Source of the DNA: a virus
Length of the DNA: 38,679 nt
Virus record (IMG/VR): IMGVR_UViG_3300046311_000013
Span: 1-38,679 of that record
Reading direction: 5' to 3' (one strand)
Shown here: in pieces, positions 5,316 to 12,350 of the stretch
Position numbering within the stretch: the stretch's first letter is position 1
Layout: each line of letters begins with the position of its first letter
The notes under the pieces: model-generated
Told to the model about the DNA's origin: nothing
What the model saw: only the letters and a program-made list of their open reading frames with translations
Database searches by the model: none
Position numbers and translations under genes: made by a program

Positions 5316-5454
5316 GCATCTAATCGTAGGGGCTACCGGAGTAGGATACCTGATCGTAGGTGTGCTACAATGGAGCAAGGGAGAAATCTCTAACGGGATG
5401 ATCTGGTCAGGGTATGCCTTTGCTCAGGTGGGTTTGTGGCTAAACTTAAAGTAA
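5305..5454 (+). CDS. Small membrane protein (49 aa)
   Basis: A 49-codon frame overlapping the previous gene by 11 bases, with AAAGGA about 10 nt before the ATG. Two hydrophobic stretches, around IVGATGVGYLIVGVL and MIWSGYAFAQVGLWL, are separated by a short charged loop (QWSKGEISN), so a two-helix membrane hairpin is likely. The ending FAQVGLWLNLK resembles small membrane proteins found next to polymerase genes in other podoviruses. Function unknown. Confidence 0.6.
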   Translation: MTIEHLIVGATGVGYLIVGVLQWSKGEISNGMIWSGYAFAQVGLWLNLK

Positions 5455-5462
5455 GGAAAGAC

Positions 5463-5669
5463 ATGGCTGACATCACGATGTGTAACGACTATTCTTGTCC
5501 TGACTTTGATAGATGCTACCGAGCACAGGCAAAGCCTAATCCGTATCGTCAAAGTTACTTCATCGAATCACCACGTAAGATAGACGGTTGTGACTATCTA
5601 TCTCCTTTAACCACTGACGAAGAACTGTATGCGAATCGTTCTAGACATCGAGACAAACCTAGCACATGA
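5463..5669 (+). CDS. Cys-containing small protein (68 aa)
   Basis: The ATG at 5463 is taken as start because AAGGAAAG lies directly upstream; the in-frame ATG at 5436 would run into the preceding gene. Residues begin MADITMC, followed by C-P and CYRAQAKPNPYRQSYF. A Cys-rich N terminus of this form, with the AKPN-YRQSYF signature, recurs in small phage proteins near DNA polymerase genes. Four or five Cys suggest a metal site. The 3' end overlaps the polymerase start by about 40 bases. Function unknown. Confidence 0.65.
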   Translation: MADITMCNDYSCPDFDRCYRAQAKPNPYRQSYFIESPRKIDGCDYLSPLTTDEELYANRSRHRDKPST

Positions 5670-7341
5670 CAAGATTCATGTTGTTGTAACCAAAGACATT
5701 GACACTGGAGAAGTAAAGTTATGGAAAGCAGCCGACAACCTGCGGGAGTATTTAAAGGGCGTGTCGTTGATAGTCATGCACAACGGCATAAGTTTCGATG
5801 CTCCAGTATTGAATCGCTTATGGAAGACGAAGATTCGTTTGAATCAAGTGTACGATACATTGATAGTAAGCAGGCTTCTCGATCCCTCAAGAGAGAACGG
5901 ACACAGCCTCGAAGCATGGGGACAGACACTTGGCTTTCACAAGATTGACTATGCAAAAGTATGGACATGGCTTATGGATCGTCCTCAAGCGTATGCTGGT
6001 GAATGTTTCGATCTTCCTCATTATGGGCTTCTTGATGACTATTGCGTACGTGATGTCGAAGTAACTGCTAAACTGTATCTCAAACTGGTCAATGACTTCA
6101 ATGAGAAACAGTTCAGTCTGGAGTCTTTGGAGCTTGAACAGAGTGTTGCAGCTATCATTGCTCAACAAGAAAGGAACGGGTTTAAACTTGACCAAATCTA
6201 CACGACCTGCTTACTTACTGACATCAAGTCAAGAGTGGCTGAAATATATGAGCGAATGCAATCACGATGGCCTCCGGTCACAGTTGAACGATACTCTGAC
6301 AAAACAGGAAAGAGACTCAAGGACAGCGTGGTTACTTTCAACCCGGGATCAAGACAACAGATCGGAGAACGACTAAAGGAACTTGGGTGGAAGCCTAAGG
6401 AGTTCACCGAGACGGGCATTCCTAAGATTGACGAGACTGTGTTGGCAGGTATCAAGATACCGGAGGCTCAGGTCATTGCTGAGTATCTGATGCTGAACAA
6501 ACGTATCAGTCAGATTGAGTCTTGGATGGAAGCTGTAGGCAAGGATGGCCGAGTACACGGTAAGGTTATCACCAATGGTGCTGTGACAGGTCGTATGACC
6601 CACAGCAGCCCTAACATGGCTCAGATTCCCAATGCAGGCAGCATCTATGGCCCTGAGTGCCGTGAATGCTGGACTGTTGAAGAAGGTAATGTGTTGGTAG
6701 GTTGCGATGCTTCAGGTCTGGAGCTTCGTATGTTGGCTCACTATATGAAAGATAATGATTATGTCAGAACTGTCTGTGAGGGATCATCTAAAGATGGAAC
6801 GGATGTTCATACAGTTAACCAAAGAGCAGCAGGACTCGCTTCTAGAGATAATGCAAAGACTTTTATCTACGCCTTCTTATATGGAGCGGGAGATGCAAAG
6901 ATTGGTAGCATTGTGGGAGGCAGTGCAAGAGATGGAACAAAGCTCAAAGCCAAGTTCCTCCAGCAAACACCAGCCCTCGCAAAGCTCATCGAAAGAGTCA
7001 GCAAACAAGCCTCAAAAGGGTGGGTTCCCGGACTTGATGGGAGGCGTATTTGGGTTCGATCCGAGCACTCGGCTCTCAATTCGCTCCTCCAAGGTGCTGG
7101 AGCCATCGTGATGAAGAAGGCTCTCGTGATCTTTGATGACAAACGTAAGGCTAATAACTGGCCTGTCAAGTACGTTGCCAATGTTCACGATGAGGCTCAG
7201 CTTGAATGCCCTAAAGATATTGCTGAAGAGGTGGGTAAAGCCTTTAAACAGAGTATAATTGAGGCAGGAGAACACTATAAACTTCGATGTCCTTTGGACG
7301 GGGAGTACAAGATCGGTGCTAACTGGAGACAGACTCACTGA
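5629..7341 (+). CDS. T7-like family A DNA polymerase with 3'-5' exonuclease
   Basis: A 570-residue replicative polymerase. The N-terminal proofreading exonuclease shows VLDIETN (D6, E8), HNGISFDAPVL and DDYCVRDVE. Polymerase motif A is VGCDASGLELRML (Asp360), motif B is DNAKTFIYAFLYGAG (Lys410, Tyr414) and motif C is VHDEAQLE (Asp521). All catalytic residues are present. It is shorter than T7 gp5 (704 aa), so the thioredoxin-binding insertion may be missing; alignment would decide. Tyr414 is at the E. coli Pol I Phe762 position, a variant linked with fast-replicating virulent phages. The start overlaps the preceding gene. Confidence 0.95.
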   Translation: MRIVLDIETNLAHDKIHVVVTKDIDTGEVKLWKAADNLREYLKGVSLIVMHNGISFDAPVLNRLWKTKIRLNQVYDTLIVSRLLDPSRENGHSLEAWGQTLGFHKIDYAKVWTWLMDRPQAYAGECFDLPHYGLLDDYCVRDVEVTAKLYLKLVNDFNEKQFSLESLELEQSVAAIIAQQERNGFKLDQIYTTCLLTDIKSRVAEIYERMQSRWPPVTVERYSDKTGKRLKDSVVTFNPGSRQQIGERLKELGWKPKEFTETGIPKIDETVLAGIKIPEAQVIAEYLMLNKRISQIESWMEAVGKDGRVHGKVITNGAVTGRMTHSSPNMAQIPNAGSIYGPECRECWTVEEGNVLVGCDASGLELRMLAHYMKDNDYVRTVCEGSSKDGTDVHTVNQRAAGLASRDNAKTFIYAFLYGAGDAKIGSIVGGSARDGTKLKAKFLQQTPALAKLIERVSKQASKGWVPGLDGRRIWVRSEHSALNSLLQGAGAIVMKKALVIFDDKRKANNWPVKYVANVHDEAQLECPKDIAEEVGKAFKQSIIEAGEHYKLRCPLDGEYKIGANWRQTH

Positions 7342-7366
7342 TCTGATAAAATAATTGTAACAGTGC

Positions 7367-7394
7367 TTGACTTTGTGTTAAATGCTGCTATAAT
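7367..7394 (+). promoter_or_regulatory. Sigma70 promoter of the broken tRNA copy
   Basis: TTGACT at 7367-7372, 16-bp spacer, TATAAT at 7389-7394. A TGTAACA site (7356-7362) lies 4 nt before the -35. The tRNA-like sequence begins 8 nt after the -10, the same distance as in the intact unit at 7445-7482. The promoter looks functional although the tRNA behind it is incomplete. Confidence 0.7.
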
Positions 7395-7402
7395 ATATGC
7401 AA

Positions 7403-7440
7403 GCGAGTATGGTGGAATTGGTATACACAGCAGTTAAATA
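7403..7440 (+). pseudogene. 5' remnant of a tRNA-Leu gene
   Basis: GCGAGTA is followed by a D-arm segment TGGTGGAATTGGTATACACA (7410-7429) that matches the intact tRNA-Leu at 18 of 20 positions. The sequence breaks off near the anticodon arm (GCAGTTAAATA) and runs straight into the -35 of the next promoter. No T arm and no 3' acceptor strand follow. I read it as the first member of a tandem tRNA-Leu pair that lost its 3' half. Confidence 0.7.
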
Positions 7441-7444
7441 TTGC

Positions 7445-7473
7445 TTGACATATCTCTTAAAATAGTGTATAAT
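7445..7473 (+). promoter_or_regulatory. Perfect consensus promoter of tRNA-Leu
   Basis: TTGACA at 7445-7450, a 17-bp spacer and TATAAT at 7468-7473: both hexamers and the spacing are optimal. The mature 5' end of the tRNA is only 8 nt after the -10, so transcription would start at or very close to the tRNA. A dedicated strong host-type promoter on a phage tRNA is notable. It also reads into the HNH and SSB genes. Confidence 0.8.
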
Positions 7474-7481
7474 ATAGGTAC

Positions 7482-7565
7482 GGACGATTGGTGAAATTGG
7501 TAAACACACTTGATTTAAGCTCAAGCGCCTTTGGTTTCAGGGTTCGAGTCCCTGATCGTCCACCA
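7482..7565 (+). tRNA. tRNA-Leu (anticodon UAA)
   Basis: Complete class II tRNA of 84 nt including an encoded CCA. The acceptor stem is GGACGAT (7482-7488) with ATCGTCC (7555-7561). The anticodon stem CTTGA/TCAAG flanks the loop TTTAAGC, giving anticodon UAA for UUA codons. A long variable arm follows and the T arm has the standard GGTTCGAGTCC core. Discriminator A7562 precedes CCA. It may supplement host decoding of UUA in this moderately AT-rich genome. Confidence 0.95.
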
Positions 7566-7582
7566 ACTTATAGGAGAACATT

Positions 7583-8014
7583 ATGAAGATTTATGGGCCG
7601 TATATAGGAAAAGATGGTAGAAAACGTGTTGTTATTGTCAACGAAGATGGGAGCAAGAGAACAAAATCTTATCCTCGTTTGTTGATGGAACAGCACTTAG
7701 GAAGAGAACTTACTGAGGAAGAAACAGTAGACCACATCAATAACGACTTTACAGATGATCGTATTGAAAATCTACAGATTCTTTCTAGGGAAGAAAATGC
7801 TTCCAAAGCAATGATAGGTAGAAATAGAGCTACACACTCTTTTACTTGTCCTTGCTGCGGAAAAGAAAGTGTAAAATACTTAGCTGATGTTAAGCATAAC
7901 AGAAGCAAAGCAAAGAGTGGGCCGTACTGTAGCAGACAATGCGCCGGGAAAGCTACTTATATAAACCCTTGGGAAACCAAGAAAATGGAAATTAAAGGAA
8001 ATTCAAATGGATAA
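7583..8014 (+). CDS. HNH homing endonuclease
   Basis: A 143-residue free-standing endonuclease. The HNH core is EETVDHINNDFTDDRIENLQ (around residues 47-66), with the DH pair, the central Asn and the N-terminal YPRLLMEQHLGREL segment usual for this class. A C-terminal zinc-knuckle-like region has CPCC and CSRQC. TAGGAGAA precedes the ATG. It lies right behind the tRNA locus and its last 8 bases overlap the SSB start, so the SSB ribosome binding site (AAAGGAA) is inside its 3' end. That suggests a mobile gene settled between polymerase and SSB. Confidence 0.85.
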   Translation: MKIYGPYIGKDGRKRVVIVNEDGSKRTKSYPRLLMEQHLGRELTEEETVDHINNDFTDDRIENLQILSREENASKAMIGRNRATHSFTCPCCGKESVKYLADVKHNRSKAKSGPYCSRQCAGKATYINPWETKKMEIKGNSNG

Positions 8015-8420
8015 CAAACCAGTCAAAATCGCAGGTCAAATCTTCTGGGCTAACTGGATGAAGGAATTCAACACCAAGTTCAACGAAGACAACACCAAGT
8101 ATGAGTGTACAGTCGGTATGCTTTCTGACAAGGCTTGCGAGGCTCTTAAAGGATTGGGCATCGTGATTAAGAACAAAGATACAATGGGTAACTACATTGT
8201 TGGCAAGTCTAAGTTTGTGTTTGAGCCTGTGGACACTGCTGGAAACCCTGTGGATATTAGCCAGATCGGTAACGGCACTAAGATCACCGCTTTGGTTGGC
8301 TCCTATCGCCACAAGATGTCTTCTAAGTTCGGAGCTGCACCGTCTATCGGTAAGATCATCGTGACTGACTTGGTTGTCTACGGCGGTGACGCTGAAGGTG
8401 ACGATGACGACATCCTCTAA
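8007..8420 (+). CDS. Single-stranded DNA-binding protein (gp2.5-like)
   Basis: A 137-residue protein ending in the acidic tail GDAEGDDDDIL, typical of phage SSBs such as T7 gp2.5, where the tail recruits polymerase and helicase. The body is beta-rich with many aromatic and Lys residues (IAGQIFWANWMKEF, SKFVFEPV), as expected of an OB fold. AAAGGAA lies 8 nt upstream. Position between polymerase and exonuclease supports a role at the fork. Sequence identity to gp2.5 is not obvious by eye, so the family is inferred from tail, size and context. Confidence 0.75.
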   Translation: MDNKPVKIAGQIFWANWMKEFNTKFNEDNTKYECTVGMLSDKACEALKGLGIVIKNKDTMGNYIVGKSKFVFEPVDTAGNPVDISQIGNGTKITALVGSYRHKMSSKFGAAPSIGKIIVTDLVVYGGDAEGDDDDIL

Positions 8421-8625
8421 GAAGGAAAATATTAGACACTTGATTGAAGCAGGAACACAAGTATTTGCTGGAACTATTTTAATTTTTGTGTCTAACTTAA
8501 TCTTCTTTCCTTTATTGGGAATTGAAGCAACAACATCTGCAAACATTGCTCTCGTGGCTATAAACACTGTTGTTGCTTTTCTAAAGTCTTACTTTGTTAG
8601 AGCGTTTTTCAGGAAGATGGAATGA
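8404..8625 (+). CDS. Small two-helix membrane protein (DUF7220-like, 73 aa)
   Basis: The start at 8404 overlaps the SSB end by 17 bases; GAAGGTG is the ribosome binding site. Residues 14-33 (GTQVFAGTILIFVSNLIFFP) and roughly 42-58 form two hydrophobic helices, and the C terminus is basic (KSYFVRAFFRK). The pattern of an EAGTQ opening, a helix, an FPLLG turn, a helix and SYFVRAFFRK fits a widespread phage membrane protein family of unknown function. The next gene overlaps its stop by ATGA. Confidence 0.7.
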   Translation: MTTSSKKENIRHLIEAGTQVFAGTILIFVSNLIFFPLLGIEATTSANIALVAINTVVAFLKSYFVRAFFRKME

Positions 8626-9431
8626 TAAAACATATCGTATGTTATTCTGGAGGACACTCTAGTGCTCTAGTTGCTATTGAAGTTGCCCGTAAGTTTGGTA
8701 AAGAAAACACTATTCTTCTGAATCACGACATTCATAGTAATGTAGAGAATGCAGACATTAAAAGATTTAAGCAAGAAGTTGCTGACTATCTTGAAATCCC
8801 AATAACTTATGCTAATCATCCAGAGTGGAACACTAAGGATCAGTTCGATGTTGTTGTAGATGCTTCCGCTTTCAAAGTAGGTAAAGGGACGGCACTGTGT
8901 ACACATCGTCTGAAGACTCAGCCTTTTGAGAAGTATTTAAAAGAGTATTTCAAAGATAAGGAATGTGTTCTCTACTATGGTTTCGACAAGAACGAACTAC
9001 ATCGTGTTCAAAGACGATCAGGTATTCTGGGTAATATGGGGTATAAATCTGATTATCCGTTAGCTTTGTGGAATGAACGTACAATTCAAAGTACGAAAGA
9101 GGTTGGTATTGAGCCTCCTCTAACGTATGGTAAATTTAAACACGCTAACTGTACTGGATGTCTTAAGGCAGGGAAACAGCACTGGTATATTGTGTTCTGT
9201 GAACGACAAGACATCTGGAACAAAGCAAAGCAAGCGGAGGAATTCATTGGATATTCCATCATGAAAGATGATTATCTTGAAGAGCTTGAGCCTATGTTTA
9301 ACAAGATGAAGGCATTAGGTATTGAAGGGAATGAACATGAAGATCCTAGAACTTTTTTTGCACGGGTTAAGAAACAAATCAATGAATATCAGGACGATCT
9401 TTTTGAGAAACCCTGTGAGTGTTTTGTATGA
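8622..9431 (+). CDS. PP-loop ATPase, PAPS reductase / CysH-like
   Basis: 269 residues. The N terminus carries the PP-loop YSGGHSSALVA (residues 8-18), which binds ATP pyrophosphate, followed by the CysH-type strand LLNHDIHS. CTHRLKTQPFEKYLKEYF and later HANCTGCLKAGKQHW are features of the phage PAPS-reductase-like group. True PAPS reductases end in ECGLH; here the end is EKPCECFV, so sulfate reduction is not shown. Relatives act in nucleotide adenylation and thiolation (for example DndC in DNA phosphorothioation), so modification of nucleic acid is possible. It is coupled by ATGA to both neighbours. Confidence 0.75.
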   Translation: MIKHIVCYSGGHSSALVAIEVARKFGKENTILLNHDIHSNVENADIKRFKQEVADYLEIPITYANHPEWNTKDQFDVVVDASAFKVGKGTALCTHRLKTQPFEKYLKEYFKDKECVLYYGFDKNELHRVQRRSGILGNMGYKSDYPLALWNERTIQSTKEVGIEPPLTYGKFKHANCTGCLKAGKQHWYIVFCERQDIWNKAKQAEEFIGYSIMKDDYLEELEPMFNKMKALGIEGNEHEDPRTFFARVKKQINEYQDDLFEKPCECFV

Positions 9432-10180
9432 GTGGAAAAAAAGAACCTAAGATTGCCCTCGTGGATGCCGACTTTCTTGTCTACCGTATTGGATTCAGTA
9501 CGGAGGATGAGCCGGTTGGCATCGCTAAAGCACGATTAACGGAGTGGTTAGAAGACTTTATCTACGTGAAACTCAAGGCTGATCATTATCTAGCTTGGAT
9601 CACAGGTAAATCTAACTACCGTTATGACATTGCCAAGACAGTCCCTTATAAAGGCAACCGTAAGGATGTATTGAGGCCTAAGCACTACGATGCGCTACGT
9701 GAGCATCTAGTCAAGCGTCACGATGCAATCATTACAGTTGGCGAAGAAGCTGATGATACAGTCGCTATGGACTCTACAATACTCTTGGATGAGTGCTGGA
9801 TTGTTCATGTGGATAAGGACTTAGATCAGCTTCAGGGATGGCATTACAATCCTGTGCGAGATGAGAGATATTATGTCGATGAGTTCACAGCGTATAAGTC
9901 GTTTGCAACGCAACTTCTCACTGGAGATAGGATTGACAATATCCCATGCTTGGCAGGAATTGGCCCTAAGAAGGCAGCTAAAGCTCTCCAAGACGCAAAG
10001 ACGAAAGAAGATCTCTTACGTTGTGCGTGGAAGAAGTATGAAGAATTGGGACATACGATGGAGTACTTTACAGAACAAGGACAGCTCTTGTGGCTGAGAC
10101 GTTATGAAGGACAGATATGGCAACCGCCAAGCAAGTTGCAATTAAGTACGGATTCAGGTCAGGACTTGAAGAGCGAGTAG
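9428..10180 (+). CDS. 5'-3' exonuclease (T7 gp6 / FEN-like)
   Basis: About 250 residues, start at 9428 by ATGA overlap with the PP-loop gene (a GTG three codons upstream is a less likely start). FEN-family acidic clusters are visible: LVDADFLVYR near the N terminus, EEADD, VDKDLDQL, and the helix-hairpin-helix region LLTGDRIDNIPCLAGIGPKK. The segment NYRYDIAKTVPYKGNR matches the arch lysines. In T7 such an exonuclease removes RNA primers and degrades host DNA. The C terminus overlaps the endonuclease I gene by about 60 bases. Confidence 0.9.
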   Translation: MSGKKEPKIALVDADFLVYRIGFSTEDEPVGIAKARLTEWLEDFIYVKLKADHYLAWITGKSNYRYDIAKTVPYKGNRKDVLRPKHYDALREHLVKRHDAIITVGEEADDTVAMDSTILLDECWIVHVDKDLDQLQGWHYNPVRDERYYVDEFTAYKSFATQLLTGDRIDNIPCLAGIGPKKAAKALQDAKTKEDLLRCAWKKYEELGHTMEYFTEQGQLLWLRRYEGQIWQPPSKLQLSTDSGQDLKSE

Positions 10181-10518
10181 CGGAACAACTGGATAAGTTA
10201 GGGGTTGAGTACACATACGAGAAGGTTAAGCTGAAGTATATCAAACCTGCTTCCTCTCATGTGTACACGCCTGACTTCCAGCTTCCAAACGGGATCATTG
10301 TGGAGACTAAAGGTCGCTTCTTAGCGCCTGATCGTCAGAAGCATTTGTTGGTTAAGAAACATAATCCTGAACTCGATATTAGATTTATTTTTTCAAACTC
10401 AAATGCACGAATCAGTAAGACATCCAAAACAACCTACGCAATGTGGTGTAGAAAAAATGGATATCTCTTTTCTGATAAGACTATCCCTGAGGAGTGGTTA
10501 AATGAATGTAAAGACTGA
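10117..10518 (+). CDS. T7 gp3-like endonuclease I (Holliday junction resolvase)
   Basis: 133 residues, close to T7 endonuclease I (149 aa). The catalytic set is intact: E18 in FRSGLEERV, D53 in YTPDFQLPNG, and E63 and K65 in VETKGR, corresponding to T7 E20, D55, E65 and K67. The segment following (DRQKHLLVKKHNPELDIRF) is also T7-like. It cuts branched DNA before packaging and takes part in breaking down host DNA. The gene starts inside the 3' end of the exonuclease gene; no separate promoter is seen. Confidence 0.93.
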   Translation: MATAKQVAIKYGFRSGLEERVAEQLDKLGVEYTYEKVKLKYIKPASSHVYTPDFQLPNGIIVETKGRFLAPDRQKHLLVKKHNPELDIRFIFSNSNARISKTSKTTYAMWCRKNGYLFSDKTIPEEWLNECKD

Positions 10519-10639
10519 GAAACAAGTAATAGTAACTTATAAGTTTACCAAAAACGAACGAGACTACCTTATTAAGATAGGTTTGTGGGACTCTATCATT
10601 GGACGTTTGCTGAGCAATGAAAGGATTGAAGTTGAGTAA
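10502..10639 (+). CDS. Small basic protein (45 aa), unknown
   Basis: A 45-codon frame beginning inside the end of the endonuclease I gene and ending inside the start of thyX. The sequence MNVKTEKQVIVTYKFTKNER and then DYLIKIGLWDSIIGRLL is well balanced between charged and hydrophobic residues, as in real small proteins. A good ribosome binding site (GAGGAG) lies upstream. It fills what would otherwise be an untranslated gap of about 100 bases. No homology recognised. Confidence 0.5.
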   Translation: MNVKTEKQVIVTYKFTKNERDYLIKIGLWDSIIGRLLSNERIEVE

Positions 10640-11315
10640 AGTATCGTTGGTTTGTTATTCCGTCCCTGCACCGGGACTTGTTGAGAAAGGTATCAAAGAT
10701 GCTCAAGATCTTCTTGCGTACATGGCTCGTGTCTCTAATCCAGACAACCAGTATGCCACTGAGTCCGGGCCTAAGTTACTGAAGTATCTGATTAAGAACA
10801 AACACTGGTCTCCTCTGGAGATGGTACACTTGTCCTTGGAGATTGAGACTACTCGTGACATTGCTCGTCAGATCTTGCGTCACCGTAGCTTCAGCTTCCA
10901 AGAGTTCTCTCAGCGATATGCTGCTGTGCAAGGCTTTGAGATGTCTGAGGTACGCTTGCAGGATGTACGTAATCGACAGAACAGCATTGAAGTGGGAGAC
11001 TCTGATCTACATCACTGGTGGTTCCAAGCTCAAAAGCGTGTACGTGATGATGCTGAGTTGATGTACAATATGTCATTGGCTAAAGGTATTGCTAAGGAGC
11101 AAGCACGTAAGCTACTGCCTGAAGGCCTTACAATGAGCCGTATGTACATGGCTGGTAATCTACGTAGTTGGCTTCACTATGTGGATATTCGCTGTGACAA
11201 GGCTACGCAGAAGGAACACCGAGAGGTAGCGGAGCAGGTTAAGCTGATCATTTGTGAACAGTTTCCTGCTGTTAAAGAATTGTTTTATGCAAAGGAATTG
11301 AATGATGCGTATTGA
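10617..11315 (+). CDS. thyX: Flavin-dependent thymidylate synthase ThyX
   Basis: Makes dTMP from dUMP with FAD, NADPH and methylene-tetrahydrofolate. The ThyX signature RHRSFSFQEFSQRY is at residues 88-101 (RHR-N7-S). Length (about 232 aa) is normal. The start is uncertain: the ATG at 10617 has a poor ribosome binding site, whereas AAAGGA at 10619-10624 would suit a TTG start at 10632 (giving MSKVSLVCYS), which matches better the usual ThyX N terminus. It heads the nucleotide-supply block shared with MazG and ribonucleotide reductase. Confidence 0.93.
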   Translation: MKGLKLSKVSLVCYSVPAPGLVEKGIKDAQDLLAYMARVSNPDNQYATESGPKLLKYLIKNKHWSPLEMVHLSLEIETTRDIARQILRHRSFSFQEFSQRYAAVQGFEMSEVRLQDVRNRQNSIEVGDSDLHHWWFQAQKRVRDDAELMYNMSLAKGIAKEQARKLLPEGLTMSRMYMAGNLRSWLHYVDIRCDKATQKEHREVAEQVKLIICEQFPAVKELFYAKELNDAY

Positions 11316-11601
11316 ACAAGTTGAAGACTTGCTAGACGAATTTGACTTTAGTAAGGTCAAGAAAGTTATGGATTTCTTGGAATGGAATTACTTTGATAGT
11401 CCAGATAAAGAGGTCAGCATCGGTGAACTTCGGCGGATGGCTCGATACTTATTGGAGATTGCCTACAATGCTGATCCAAGTCCTGAGTTCATGACAGGCT
11501 CTGGTGGCTTTGAAGTGACTCGCTATATGCACCCCGGAGATACTACAAAGTATCTTACTTTATCTTTTGTTGTCGTTAACTGGAGTAACCCTGTATGTTG
11601 A
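11302..11601 (+). CDS. Conserved hypothetical protein (99 aa)
   Basis: Overlaps the end of thyX; two ATGs in a row (11302, 11305) follow an AAAGGA site. The N-terminal half is helical (LLDEFDFSKVKKVMDFLEW and IGELRRMARYLLEIA); the C-terminal half looks beta-rich (GGFEVTRY, KYLTLSFVVVNW). Proteins of this shape stand next to thyX or mazG in other phages without assigned function. The end overlaps the mazG start. No catalytic motif is visible. Confidence 0.65.
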   Translation: MMRIEQVEDLLDEFDFSKVKKVMDFLEWNYFDSPDKEVSIGELRRMARYLLEIAYNADPSPEFMTGSGGFEVTRYMHPGDTTKYLTLSFVVVNWSNPVC

Positions 11602-11903
11602 TTGAAGAGTATCAAGAACTCGCGTTTAAGACTGCGCTAGAGACTGCTAAGAACCCTGCTTACATGGTATCTAACCTTACCTCTGAAGCTGGTGAAGTTG
11701 CAGGTAAGTATGCCAAGTGGATTCGAGATGGTATCTTGGATGAAGAAGGTATGAAGAAGGAAGTTGGTGATGTGTTCTGGCAGATCGCTGGCTTGGCTAC
11801 AGTAATGGGCTGGAGCTTGGCTGATATTGCTAGTAAGAACTTGCAGAAGCTGGCACAACGACAGATTAACAATACCCTCACAGGGTCAGGAGATTCACGA
11901 TGA
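11595..11903 (+). CDS. mazG: MazG-like nucleotide pyrophosphohydrolase
   Basis: 102 residues of the all-alpha NTP pyrophosphatase type. The metal-binding pattern is LTSEAGEVAGKYAKW with EVGDVFWQIAGLA (E-x3-E and E-x2-D). Such phage enzymes hydrolyse non-canonical or excess NTPs, or lower ppGpp-related signals, to keep the host active; which one applies here cannot be read from sequence. It is coupled to the genes on both sides by short overlaps. Confidence 0.88.
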   Translation: MLIEEYQELAFKTALETAKNPAYMVSNLTSEAGEVAGKYAKWIRDGILDEEGMKKEVGDVFWQIAGLATVMGWSLADIASKNLQKLAQRQINNTLTGSGDSR

Positions 11904-12055
11904 AAAATGATTTAATTTGGATGCTTGTTGCATGGTTCTCAATCTTTATATTTGCTTTTATTCAGCAGCCTTATTTTCTGACAGCAGCTATCGCTATCCT
12001 CGTTATTAAACAACTTGGGCGTATTAATACAACTTTGCGGGGTAAAAATGATTGA
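11900..12055 (+). CDS. Small membrane protein (51 aa)
   Basis: Starts by ATGA overlap with mazG; AGGAG lies 6-10 nt upstream. Two hydrophobic stretches (LIWMLVAWFSIFIFAFI and YFLTAAIAILVI) are separated by QQP, followed by a basic tail (KQLGRINTTLRGK). A membrane hairpin with cytoplasmic tail is likely. The end overlaps the ATG at 12048. No known family; the position in the nucleotide block gives no direct clue. Confidence 0.55.
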   Translation: MKNDLIWMLVAWFSIFIFAFIQQPYFLTAAIAILVIKQLGRINTTLRGKND

Positions 12056-12350
12056 TATTGAAGACAAAACAGAATACACATTCCGTTATATTGACTGCGA
12101 TGGTAAGATATACACATCTCAGTTTGAGAATCCCGGCCCTACGTGGATGGAAGCCTTGGATGACTTTGTAGGTTTCCTTGAGTCAGTGTATAAGTATGAT
12201 ATCCGTTCTAAGATTCGACTTCAAGAACCTGCTTATCAGAAGTTAGTTGAACAAGAGCGGAGCTACATTGATCCGTGGAGTGGTGAGTACTTTACTAAGG
12301 ATGAAGAAGAGCAAGAAGAGTTCAATCATTACTGTGATGCTCGTCGATAA
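12048..12350 (+). CDS. Acidic hypothetical protein (100 aa)
   Basis: The ATG at 12048 (MIDIEDKTEYTFRY) follows GCGGGG and overlaps the preceding gene, so it is preferred over the in-frame start at 12015. Many acidic and aromatic residues are present; the first 35 look beta-rich and the rest helical (MEALDDFVGFLESVY). The C terminus (DEEEQEEFNHYCDARR) is highly charged. No domain recognised. The stop overlaps the ATG of the endonuclease at 12350. Confidence 0.6.
   Translation: MIDIEDKTEYTFRYIDCDGKIYTSQFENPGPTWMEALDDFVGFLESVYKYDIRSKIRLQEPAYQKLVEQERSYIDPWSGEYFTKDEEEQEEFNHYCDARR

Noticed and set aside
7403-7480. A complete first tRNA upstream of tRNA-Leu
   Set aside because: Only acceptor 5' strand and D-arm are present; there is no T arm, variable arm or 3' acceptor before the next promoter.
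7992-8567. 191-codon frame on the - strand opposite the SSB and membrane protein genes
   Set aside because: It overlaps two well-supported + strand genes, lacks a ribosome binding site, and nothing else on the - strand is used in this arm.
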